DNA from: an uncultured Lachnospiraceae bacterium
GTDB lineage: Bacteria; Bacillota; Clostridia; Lachnospirales; Lachnospiraceae
Length of the DNA: 64,000 nt
Assembly: GCA_944381405.1 (NCBI GenBank)
Contig: CALWLA010000010.1
Location: forward strand, 1 to 64,000
Direction: 5' to 3'
The notes under the pieces were generated by a model, which worked only from the letters and a program-made list of their open reading frames with translations, was not told the origin of the DNA and made no database searches. A program made the translations under genes and the position numbers. This document shows positions 17,322 through 24,553 of this stretch, piece after piece (positions within the stretch are counted from its first letter, which is position 1; each line of letters begins with the position of its first letter).

Positions 17322-18338
17322 TTACACCTCCTTCTTCGCGTATTTGATTCTGGGATCCAGGAACGCATACAGCACATCTACCAGCAGGTTCATGAGCACG
17401 AAGATCACTGCGATCAGCAGCACCACGCCCTGGATCACCGGGAAATCAGATTTCATGATGCACTGCACCGTATAGTTTCCAAGGCCGGGCCAGGAATAAA
17501 CGGATTCCGTCAGCACGGCGCCTCCCAGCAGGGAGCCCAGCTGCAGGCCGATGACGGTTACGATGGGCATCAGGGCGTTCCGCAGCGCGTGCTTGATATC
17601 CACCTTGCCGTCGGAAATTCCCTTTGCCTTTGCAGTGCGGATGTAGTCCTGCTTCAGGGTGTCCAGCATGCTGGAGCGGGTCATCCTGGCGATGATCGCC
17701 ATGGAATAAAGGCTCAGGGTCACTGCGGGAAGGATCATATGCCTTAAGGCATCCCAGAAGGCCTCCATATCTCCCTGCAGAAGACAGTCGATGAGCATAA
17801 AGCCCGTAATGGTATCCGGTCTCAGGGCCGGATCGATCCTTCCGGAGGAAGGCAGAAGGTGCATGGTCCCTGAGAAAAGGATGATCAGCATGATGCCCAG
17901 CCAGAAGATGGGGACGGAAACGCCCACCAGGGACAGCAGCATGCCGCCGTTATCGAAAATGGAGTTTTTCTTGACTGCGGAAACAACGCCTACGCTGACT
18001 CCCAGCAGGGAAGCCAGCACGATGGCTACCAGCGCCAGCTCAATGGTGGCAGGAAATCTCGCCATGATCTCTTCCGTCACAGGGGCCTTGGTAAAGTAGG
18101 AGGTTCCCAGGTCGCCTGTGAGCGCGCCTTTGATAAAGTCGATATACTGCACAACAATGGGATCATTGAGCCCGTTGGCCTGTCTCCAGGCATCCATGCT
18201 CTCCTGGGTCGCATGCTGGCCCAGAACGATGGGGGCCGGATCCGGTGCACAGACGCGCATCAAAAAGAAAACGATGAGAGATACCCCGAAAAGGACCGGT
18301 ATCAGCATCAATAATCTTTTTCCAATGTATTTTAACAT
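17322..18338 (-). CDS. peptide ABC importer permease (OppB/DppB type)
   Basis: A 338-residue inner permease, six membrane segments, beginning MLKYIGKRLLMLIPVLFGVS, the standard OppB/DppB start, with a large outside loop after the first segment (residues about 35-100). The EAA loop contains RMTRSSMLDTLKQDYIRTAKAKG. The ATG at 18338 follows AGGAAAGGA. It is separated from the binding-protein gene by 132 nt that hold a long hairpin. Confidence 0.92.
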   Translation of the reverse strand: MLKYIGKRLLMLIPVLFGVSLIVFFLMRVCAPDPAPIVLGQHATQESMDAWRQANGLNDPIVVQYIDFIKGALTGDLGTSYFTKAPVTEEIMARFPATIELALVAIVLASLLGVSVGVVSAVKKNSIFDNGGMLLSLVGVSVPIFWLGIMLIILFSGTMHLLPSSGRIDPALRPDTITGFMLIDCLLQGDMEAFWDALRHMILPAVTLSLYSMAIIARMTRSSMLDTLKQDYIRTAKAKGISDGKVDIKHALRNALMPIVTVIGLQLGSLLGGAVLTESVYSWPGLGNYTVQCIMKSDFPVIQGVVLLIAVIFVLMNLLVDVLYAFLDPRIKYAKKEV

Positions 18339-18387
18339 CTTGTATCCTTTCCTGTTTTCGGAAGATAAAGCCAATCATCACCGTAGG

Positions 18388-18441
18388 AAAGGCTGATTTC
18401 AGGTTTGCACGGACTCTGCGGCACCTAAAATCAGCCTTTTT
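18388..18441 (-). terminator. intra-operon hairpin between binding-protein and permease genes
   Basis: AAAGGCTGATTT and AAATCAGCCTTT are perfect 12-bp arms, extended by an AGGT/ACCT pair. On the minus strand only TTTCC follows, so readthrough is likely. Such hairpins commonly leave more binding-protein mRNA than permease mRNA. Confidence 0.65.
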
Positions 18442-18470
18442 GGATCTGACTTGGCTTTACAAACCGTTAT

Positions 18471-20135
18471 TTAGTTCTTGTAGGTCTTTGCCAGATAAAC
18501 GTTTCCGGTGGGATGTGCGATGTAGTTCTGCACGTTGGAAACATAACCGGAAAGGTTCTGCTGATGAGAAATCGGAAGCCATACGTTTTCTTCAGCTACC
18601 AGGGTCTCCATCTCAGCGTAAGCAGCATTTCTCTCGTCGCCGTTGGGCAGAGCTGCCGCTGCGGAAAGCATCTCGTTATAGGTCTCGTTCTGATAATTAG
18701 CCACGTTCATGGTCGGATCCTCATGAGCCAGGAGATACATGAAGTTGTCCGGGTCTCCGTTATCGCCGATCCAGCCGTAGAGGCACATGTCATAATCGCC
18801 TGACGGGATCCTCTCCTTGTAGGTGGTCCAGTCATAGGAGTCGATGGTCACATCAACGCCAACCTGTGCCCAGTAGCCCTGCAGAGCCTCTGCCAGGGTC
18901 TGTCCGGTAGCGGTGTTGTAAGGTCTCGGGTTGGTGTAGGTCATCAGCTTCAGGGAAGTAACGCCCTTGTCTGCAAGGATCTGCTGTGCCTCCTCCGGGT
19001 TGTAAGCGGTCTGCTTCACGTCAGCGCTGTAGCCGGGCATGAAGCTGGGCAGAATGGAGGTTGCCTCTGTTGCGTATCCCTGATACAGGCTTGCAACCAG
19101 CTCCGGAACGTTGATGGCCTCGGAAAGAGCCTTTCTTACCTCCGGATCCGTCATTCTGTTCATGTTGTAAGCCAGGTAGTTGATGTTCATACCCTCGGAC
19201 TGATACAGCTTGCAGCCTGCAGAGGTGATCTGGTCTACAACGTTTGCGTCGATACCGTCGATGATGTCGACCTCGCCGTTGGTCAGGGCAACGACTCTTG
19301 CGGAGTTGTCGGTAATGGTTCTGAAGACGATGGTCTTTGCCACCGGAGCCTCGCCCCAGTAATCGTCAAAGCGCTCCATCACTACGGACTCGTTCTTGTC
19401 CCATCTTACGAACTTATAGGGGCCGGTTCCGCAGGGATTCTCGTTCAGGTTGTTGCCGTTCGCCTCGCAGGCGGTGGGGCTTACCATAGGAGCTGCCAGA
19501 GACATTGCCAGGTTGTTCAGGAAGGGGGTTACCGCCTTGTTCAGAACAAACTCAACGGTGTAGTCGTCGATGACGTTGCACTCTGCCACGTCGCCGTAAA
19601 CGAAGGAACCGTATGCCATATCAGCCGTAGCGTTTACGGTCTGACGGTCTACATTATATTTTACTGCTTCAGCGTTGAAGTCCGTTCCGTCGTGGAACTT
19701 TACGCCCTGTCTCAGATGGAAGGTGTAGGTCAGTCCATCGTCGCTGATATCCCAGCTCTCTGCCAGGCAGGGCTCAACCTCGGTGGAGCTGTCGCCGAAC
19801 TGCAGAAGGCCCTCATACATCTGCACGATGGGCTTGGAGGACTCGCCGTCGTCTACCAGCGCCGGATCAAGACCTCTGGGGTCTGCGCCCTGGGCATAGG
19901 TGATGGTCTGCTCCCGGTCTACGTCTGCCGGGATCTCGCCGAACTCGGTGAGCATTTCCTCAGTGGCTTCCTTCTGCTCCACTGCCGCGGTGGTCTCCGC
20001 TGCGCCTTCGCCGCCCTCTTCTGCTGCAGCTGCAGCCTGAGAGCTCTCAAGGACTTCATTTTTCTTCGTGCAGCCTGCTGCCATCGTCACCGCAAGAGCT
20101 GTGCAAAGAAAAATACCAAGCATTTTCTTTTTCAT
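18471..20135 (-). CDS. peptide ABC importer substrate-binding lipoprotein (SBP family 5)
   Basis: A 554-residue extracellular lipoprotein with signal peptide and lipobox (AVTMAAGC), an acidic Ala/Glu linker, then a family 5 solute-binding domain (AQGADPRGLDPALVDDGESS, LAESWDISDDGLTYTFHLR, VKFHDGTDFNAEAVKYNVDR). It delivers peptides or related solutes to the permease pair encoded downstream. The start at 20135 follows AGGAGGAAG; the upstream extension has no ribosome site. The ligand cannot be inferred. Confidence 0.92.
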   Translation of the reverse strand: MKKKMLGIFLCTALAVTMAAGCTKKNEVLESSQAAAAAEEGGEGAAETTAAVEQKEATEEMLTEFGEIPADVDREQTITYAQGADPRGLDPALVDDGESSKPIVQMYEGLLQFGDSSTEVEPCLAESWDISDDGLTYTFHLRQGVKFHDGTDFNAEAVKYNVDRQTVNATADMAYGSFVYGDVAECNVIDDYTVEFVLNKAVTPFLNNLAMSLAAPMVSPTACEANGNNLNENPCGTGPYKFVRWDKNESVVMERFDDYWGEAPVAKTIVFRTITDNSARVVALTNGEVDIIDGIDANVVDQITSAGCKLYQSEGMNINYLAYNMNRMTDPEVRKALSEAINVPELVASLYQGYATEATSILPSFMPGYSADVKQTAYNPEEAQQILADKGVTSLKLMTYTNPRPYNTATGQTLAEALQGYWAQVGVDVTIDSYDWTTYKERIPSGDYDMCLYGWIGDNGDPDNFMYLLAHEDPTMNVANYQNETYNEMLSAAAALPNGDERNAAYAEMETLVAEENVWLPISHQQNLSGYVSNVQNYIAHPTGNVYLAKTYKN

Positions 20136-20178
20136 AATCTTCCTCCTACTTTGTTTCCGCCCGCTTGTTGCTTTAGCA

Positions 20179-20202
20179 CTGTAGCAAAAAAACATGCTAC
20201 AG
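20179..20202 (-). other. leader hairpin before the binding-protein gene
   Basis: CTGTAGCA and TGCTACAG (8-bp perfect arms, 8-nt loop) lie between the promoter and the ribosome site. No U-run follows. It may stabilise the abundant binding-protein transcript. Confidence 0.5.
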
Positions 20203-20227
20203 CAGTAAATTGAGGCGTGTTAGAAGC

Positions 20228-20256
20228 ATTATATACATATCGGGCATATAAATCAA
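20228..20256 (-). promoter_or_regulatory. promoter of the peptide importer operon
   Basis: TTGATT at 20251-20256 and TATAAT at 20228-20233 with a 17-nt spacer, about 95 nt before the start codon. Confidence 0.75.
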
Positions 20257-20314
20257 CCAGATTTGTATATTCTTTCTGATTTTCTGCTGCGAACAACTGT
20301 TTTTGCCGCACGCA

Positions 20315-20354
20315 TATAACCTCCGGTTATTGCATCAGCAAACCGGAGGTTATA
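20315..20354. terminator. terminator-like hairpin after the second diguanylate cyclase gene
   Basis: TATAACCTCCGGTT and AACCGGAGGTTATA are perfect 14-bp arms around a 12-nt loop, 40 nt past the stop codon. The minus strand lacks a clear U-run, so its efficiency as a terminator is uncertain. Confidence 0.6.
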
Positions 20355-20393
20355 GCTTATAATTATTATCAAATTCTGTATAAATATATCCTT

Positions 20394-21509
20394 CTATAAC
20401 GTCTTTTTCTTCATTTTCTGTGCATACATCTTCTGATCCGCCCGCTGGATCAGTTCTTCCGCCGTATCCCTGCAGGGTGGGTTACAATACAGCTCTCCGA
20501 TGCTGACCTGATAAAAAGGACAGGGCGCTCCCTGCTCCCAGCCGCTGCATTCCTGCAGCTCTGCCGCCACGTCATCCGGAAGCCTTCCTTTATACAGAGC
20601 TGCAAATTCATCTCCCCCGTACCGGTACATCCGCCCCTGCTCTCCCAGGATCCTGGAGCCGACTTTGGCAAAATGCTTCAGATAGGCGTCTCCCACCAGG
20701 TGTCCATAGCGGTCATTGACGGATTTAAAGCGGTCAAGATCCATAAACAGGATCGAAAAGTCCTGTTCTCCCTCCAGAAGCTCCTTCAGCCGGTTCAAAA
20801 GGCTATGCCGGTTTCCCAGTCCTGTCAGGTCATCTGAAAATACCTCCTGCTCCAGTCGCTTCATACGGATGGATGCCAGTATGATGCGATACAGGATGAA
20901 ATTCGATAAAAACACGGACCCCAGCAGGAGCACCAGAAGGATCACCTTCAATATGCTCTCCCCATCACGCAGGAGCGCCCTGTGCAGCACCACAAGGACC
21001 AGAAACTGCAGCCCGTTATTGAAAAGGATATATTTGCTCCAGTCTTCTTCAAACAGCCCCCGGTTTTCGACAACAAAGGCATATTTGCTGACGATCTGGC
21101 GGAAGAAAAGCAGAATGCTCAGGAGAAAAAAGAGGGTCTCCAGAAACAGGCTCCAGAAGAACTGTCCGGAAAACCAGGTGGCTGAGCACAGAAAGGCCAG
21201 GGAAAATATCCCAAACGTATAGACCCAGCAGCTGCACATCAAGGTAAACAGCTCCGCCAGACGGACCCGGTACAGCGCATACAGGACCGGCAGATAGACA
21301 AATCCCGCCAGCATCATCTTTCCATCTCCCTGATACTGCGCAGGATCGGAAAAGACATAGGCATAGGCAATGCTGAACACCATCGCAGTAAACAGGGTAA
21401 GGACCGCTACCGTTTTCCTGCGGGAATATTTTCGTTTCAGACAGATATCAGTGGCGATCAGGTTGATCACCAGCACTTCCAGCGTAGGCAAACCCTGCAG
21501 CCACCGCAT
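20394..21509 (-). CDS. membrane-bound diguanylate cyclase (GGDEF)
   Basis: A 371-residue protein: residues 1-205 hold about six membrane segments without a recognised sensor family, then a GGDEF domain with FSDDLTGLGNRHSL, MDLDRFKSVNDRYGH and the active-site GGDEF at 298-302. No RxxD inhibitory site lies before the motif. The C-terminal end has the typical ADQKMYAQK. Predicted to make cyclic di-GMP. It is 67 nt downstream of truA on the same strand, so co-transcription is possible. It lies 8.5 kb from the predicted cyclic-di-GMP riboswitch. Confidence 0.88.
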   Translation of the reverse strand: MRWLQGLPTLEVLVINLIATDICLKRKYSRRKTVAVLTLFTAMVFSIAYAYVFSDPAQYQGDGKMMLAGFVYLPVLYALYRVRLAELFTLMCSCWVYTFGIFSLAFLCSATWFSGQFFWSLFLETLFFLLSILLFFRQIVSKYAFVVENRGLFEEDWSKYILFNNGLQFLVLVVLHRALLRDGESILKVILLVLLLGSVFLSNFILYRIILASIRMKRLEQEVFSDDLTGLGNRHSLLNRLKELLEGEQDFSILFMDLDRFKSVNDRYGHLVGDAYLKHFAKVGSRILGEQGRMYRYGGDEFAALYKGRLPDDVAAELQECSGWEQGAPCPFYQVSIGELYCNPPCRDTAEELIQRADQKMYAQKMKKKTL

Positions 21510-21576
21510 AAAGCCGTTCCTCCTTCGGAAAAGGATCTTTTCTCAGATTTTACCACATTTTCCAGGCCAGGGGGTA

Positions 21577-22320
21577 TTAAAAAAGAATCTTTTCCAGAAA
21601 CAGACCCTGAGGCGGCGCCGTATAGCCTGCCGCAGCTCTGTCTCCCGCTTCAAATATTGCCGGAATATCCTCCGGGCTCCGCCTGCCGTCTCCCACCTCC
21701 AACAGGGTACCGGTCATGATCCGGATCATATATTGAAGGAATCCATCGCCCAGATAGCTGATCTTTATGATCTCCTTGTCCTCATCAAAGCTTACGTCTA
21801 TGGACTCCAGGGTCCTGACGGTGGATTTTTTCATATGCCGGTTGCCGCAGAAGGATCTGAAATTATGGCGTCCCACAAGGAACGCTGCCGCCTGCCGCAT
21901 TTTTTCAAGGTCCGGCATCGTCTCCACATGATACAGATACTTCCGTTCGAACACCGAGGGCTTTTCCCCGGTGCTGATATAATAGCAGTAGCATTTTTTA
22001 CGGGCACAGAACCGGCTGTGGAAGCGGGGGTCCGCTTTTTCCACGGAGATCACCCGGATATCCTCCGGAAGGTACCGGTTCATATAGGTCCGGATGGCCG
22101 CCTCGGTCATGTCCGTCTCCAGAAAGGCGTTGGCCGCCTGGCCTCTGGCATGTACCCCTGCGTCCGTGCGGCCCGCACCGGTCAGCTGCACCTCCTGGTC
22201 CGTCATGCGGGACAGCACCGTCTCCAGCTTGCCCTGGATGGTGTTGTCGTTTCCTTTAAGCCGCTGCCAGCCATTGTAGCGGGTGCCGTCGTATTCGATT
22301 AAAAATTTATAGTTTTGCAT
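21577..22320 (-). CDS. truA: tRNA pseudouridine synthase A
   Basis: A 247-residue enzyme that makes pseudouridine at positions 38-40 of the tRNA anticodon arm. The catalytic Asp is in GAGRTDAGVHARGQ (about residue 51); IEYDGTRYNGWQ at the start and FLQYMIRIMTGTLLEVG near the end are family hallmarks. The length is standard. It follows a tRNA-Gly gene and its terminator. Confidence 0.95.
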   Translation of the reverse strand: MQNYKFLIEYDGTRYNGWQRLKGNDNTIQGKLETVLSRMTDQEVQLTGAGRTDAGVHARGQAANAFLETDMTEAAIRTYMNRYLPEDIRVISVEKADPRFHSRFCARKKCYCYYISTGEKPSVFERKYLYHVETMPDLEKMRQAAAFLVGRHNFRSFCGNRHMKKSTVRTLESIDVSFDEDKEIIKISYLGDGFLQYMIRIMTGTLLEVGDGRRSPEDIPAIFEAGDRAAAGYTAPPQGLFLEKILF

Positions 22321-22363
22321 AGTTCTTTCACTGTCCTCAGCCTGTCCTCAAAATGCAGGATAT

Positions 22364-22401
22364 AAAAACAGCGGAAACCCTTATTTTACGGGCTTCCGCT
22401 G
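22364..22401 (-). terminator. terminator of the tRNA-Gly(GCC) gene
   Basis: CAGCGGAAGCCC and GGGTTTCCGCTG on the minus strand form a long stem followed by TTTTTAT, 12 nt after the tRNA. Confidence 0.85.
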
Positions 22402-22413
22402 ACAAATAAAAAG

Positions 22414-22485
22414 AGCGCGAGACGGGGATCGAACCCGCGACCTTCGCCTTGGCAAGGCGACGCTCCACCACTGAGCCACTCGCGC
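22414..22485 (-). tRNA. tRNA-Gly(GCC)
   Basis: A 72-nt cloverleaf: acceptor GCGCGAG/CTCGCGC, anticodon loop TTGCCAA with anticodon GCC, T-loop GGTTCGATCCC, discriminator T. The CCA end is not encoded. Confidence 0.95.
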
Positions 22486-22490
22486 ATTTT

Positions 22491-22511
22491 CGTCGGCAAC
22501 TCCTGCCGACG
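22491..22511 (-). other. hairpin in the 5' leader of the tRNA-Gly precursor
   Basis: CGTCGGCA and TGCCGACG form 8-bp perfect arms with a 5-nt loop, ending 5 nt before the mature tRNA 5' end. Confidence 0.6.
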
Positions 22512-22517
22512 AATTGT

Positions 22518-22546
22518 ATTCTAGCATAACCCTGTTGATTTTGCAA
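22518..22546 (-). promoter_or_regulatory. promoter of tRNA-Gly(GCC)
   Basis: TTGCAA at 22541-22546 and TAGAAT at 22518-22523, 17-nt spacer, about 33 nt before the tRNA. Confidence 0.65.
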
Positions 22547-22570
22547 GCTTTTTTTGTATTTTTTATACAA

Positions 22571-24178
22571 TTAGTGCCGGAACAGCGTTCCCAGAATATT
22601 CCGGCCAAGGCTGGCGCCGATATTGCCCCCCAGGGTCTTACCGAACTTGCCTCCCAACTTGCCGCCGAAGATGTGCCCCAGCTCCCGGCCTACGGAACCT
22701 GCCGCCGTGGAAGCGACGCTCTTTACCCGGCGCTCTGCCTCCTTCCGCTCCCGTTCTGCTGCCTTTTCAGCTTCCCGTTCTGCCTTTTCCCGGGCCTTTT
22801 CAGCCGCCTTTTCGGCCTTTTCCTGTTCCTTTTCCGCAGCCTCTGCCGCTTCCTCCTTCTGCTCCTGCAGCTCCATCTGCTGCTTTCTCCGCTCCAGGAA
22901 TTCATAAGCGGAATCCGGATCCACCGGGGTGCTGTACTTCAGGTACAGGTTGGACTGCTTGACAGCGCTGTCCCGTTCTCCATCGGTGATCATACCCATG
23001 CGGCTCTGGGGCGGCAGGATAAAGGCGTGCTGCACCATCCCCGGAATGCCCTTTTCATCCAGCATGGATACGGCTGCCTCTCCGGTACCAAGGGCGGAAA
23101 GCAGCTCCTCCGTATCAAACTCCGGATTTTCCCGGAAGGCTGCGGCTGCGGCCTTGAGGGCCTTCCGCTCCGCCGGGGTATAGGCCCTGAGGCCATGCTC
23201 GATCTTGTTTCCCAGCTGCGAGGCGATCTCGTCCGGAATATCCTTTGGAGACTGGGTAATGAAAAACACGCCGACGCCCTTGGAACGGATCAGGCGGATC
23301 ACCTGTCCGATTTTTTCCATCAGCGCGTCATCTGCATTTTTAAACAACAGATGGGCTTCGTCGAAGAAAAATACCATCCTGGGCTTTTCCGGATCTCCCA
23401 CCTCTGGCAGCATCTCAAAAAGCTCTGACAGGAGATACAACATAAATGTGGAGTACAGCCTGGGCTTATTGATGAGGGTCGAGGAATCCAGGATGTTGAT
23501 CATGCCCTTTCCGCCCTCGCCCGTGGCAAAGAAATCTGCCGCATTGATGCCCGGCTCCCCGAAAAAGCGGTCGCCGCCCTCCGCCTCTATGGCCACGATG
23601 GCCCGGATAATGGCGCTGACGGACTGCTTGGCGATATGTCCGTAATCCGCTTCAAACTCTTTGGCATTTTCAGAGGCATACTGCAGGATCGCCTTCAGAT
23701 CCTTGGTATCGGTCAACAGCAGATTTTCATCGTCGGCGATCTTGTACACCACGTTCAGGATCTCCGTCTGGGTGGCGTTGAGCTTCAGCACCTTTGCCAT
23801 GAGGTCAGGTCCCATTTCAGATACCGTGGTCCTTAAGGGGATTCCCTTTTCCGCAAACACGTCAAAATAAGCAGCCGGGAAGGCCTGGAAGGCAAAGCCC
23901 TCCTCCTGCAGGCGAAATCTGGCGATACGGTTTTTCATATCCTCCGTCTCTTCTCCCGCAAAGATCATGCCGGACAGATCTCCCTTGACGTCTGAAAGGA
24001 ACACCGGCACCCCCAGCTCGGAAAAGGATTCCGCCAGCACCTTCAGGGTCACGGTCTTTCCGGTTCCCGTAGCGCCGCAGATGAATCCGTGGCGGTTCGC
24101 CATCTTGGGCAGCAGATAAAGGGGCTCCGAAAGGTCCTTTCCCGCCTTTGCAAATAAAATCTTTCCGTCTTTTACCAT
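22571..24178 (-). CDS. HerA-like ATPase (DUF853 / helicase HerA domain)
   Basis: A 535-residue cytoplasmic P-loop ATPase of the HerA/FtsK superfamily. Walker A GATGTGKTVT is near residue 40 and Walker B RMVFFFDEAHLLF near residue 260, followed by SKGVGVFFITQSPKDIPDEI. Residues about 440-500 are a highly charged Ala/Glu/Lys coiled coil, and the last 35 residues are Gly-rich (GGKLGGKFGKTLGGNIG). Family members have DNA-pumping folds but their physiological job in Firmicutes is unknown; no nuclease NurA gene is adjacent. The ATG at 24178 has GGAGG at good spacing. It follows two tRNA genes on the same strand with no terminator seen between. Confidence 0.85.
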   Translation of the reverse strand: MVKDGKILFAKAGKDLSEPLYLLPKMANRHGFICGATGTGKTVTLKVLAESFSELGVPVFLSDVKGDLSGMIFAGEETEDMKNRIARFRLQEEGFAFQAFPAAYFDVFAEKGIPLRTTVSEMGPDLMAKVLKLNATQTEILNVVYKIADDENLLLTDTKDLKAILQYASENAKEFEADYGHIAKQSVSAIIRAIVAIEAEGGDRFFGEPGINAADFFATGEGGKGMINILDSSTLINKPRLYSTFMLYLLSELFEMLPEVGDPEKPRMVFFFDEAHLLFKNADDALMEKIGQVIRLIRSKGVGVFFITQSPKDIPDEIASQLGNKIEHGLRAYTPAERKALKAAAAAFRENPEFDTEELLSALGTGEAAVSMLDEKGIPGMVQHAFILPPQSRMGMITDGERDSAVKQSNLYLKYSTPVDPDSAYEFLERRKQQMELQEQKEEAAEAAEKEQEKAEKAAEKAREKAEREAEKAAERERKEAERRVKSVASTAAGSVGRELGHIFGGKLGGKFGKTLGGNIGASLGRNILGTLFRH

Positions 24179-24263
24179 ATTAGACCTCCGGTAGGACTTT
24201 ATAACAAAAGATTTATAAAAAAATGCCGAAGCCTTTGAACAAGACTCCGACATACTTTTTGCG

Positions 24264-24334
24264 AGCGGGTGATGGGAATCGAACCCACGTATACAGCTTG
24301 GAAGGCTGTCATTCTACCATTGAACTACACCCGC
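24264..24334 (-). tRNA. tRNA-Gly(TCC)
   Basis: A 71-nt cloverleaf: acceptor GCGGGTG/CACCCGC, anticodon loop CTTCCAA with anticodon TCC, T-loop GGTTCGATTCC, discriminator T, no encoded CCA. Confidence 0.95.
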
Positions 24335-24356
24335 GTAAACGGTTTTGGGATCCGAG

Positions 24357-24429
24357 TGCCTCAGGCAGGAATCGAACCAGCGACACATGGATTTTCAGTC
24401 CATTGCTCTACCAACTGAGCTACCGAGGC
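24357..24429 (-). tRNA. tRNA-Phe(GAA)
   Basis: A 73-nt cloverleaf: acceptor GCCTCGG/CTGAGGC, anticodon loop CTGAAAA with anticodon GAA, T-loop GGTTCGATTCC, discriminator A, no encoded CCA. It is 22 nt upstream of tRNA-Gly(TCC) in the same transcript. Confidence 0.95.
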
Positions 24430-24473
24430 GCATGTCCTCAAACTCGGTTTCAGATTTTAAGGACAACGCAGAT

Positions 24474-24502
24474 ATATTACCCGAAAACCGTCTTTTTGTC
24501 AA
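24474..24502 (-). promoter_or_regulatory. promoter of the tRNA-Phe/tRNA-Gly(TCC) unit
   Basis: TTGACA at 24497-24502 and TAATAT at 24474-24479 on the minus strand, 17-nt spacer. Confidence 0.75.
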
Positions 24503-24553
24503 TATGATTCCAAAATTTTCTTGTGGTTTTGGTGTGGTTTTGGCCTGTTTTTC

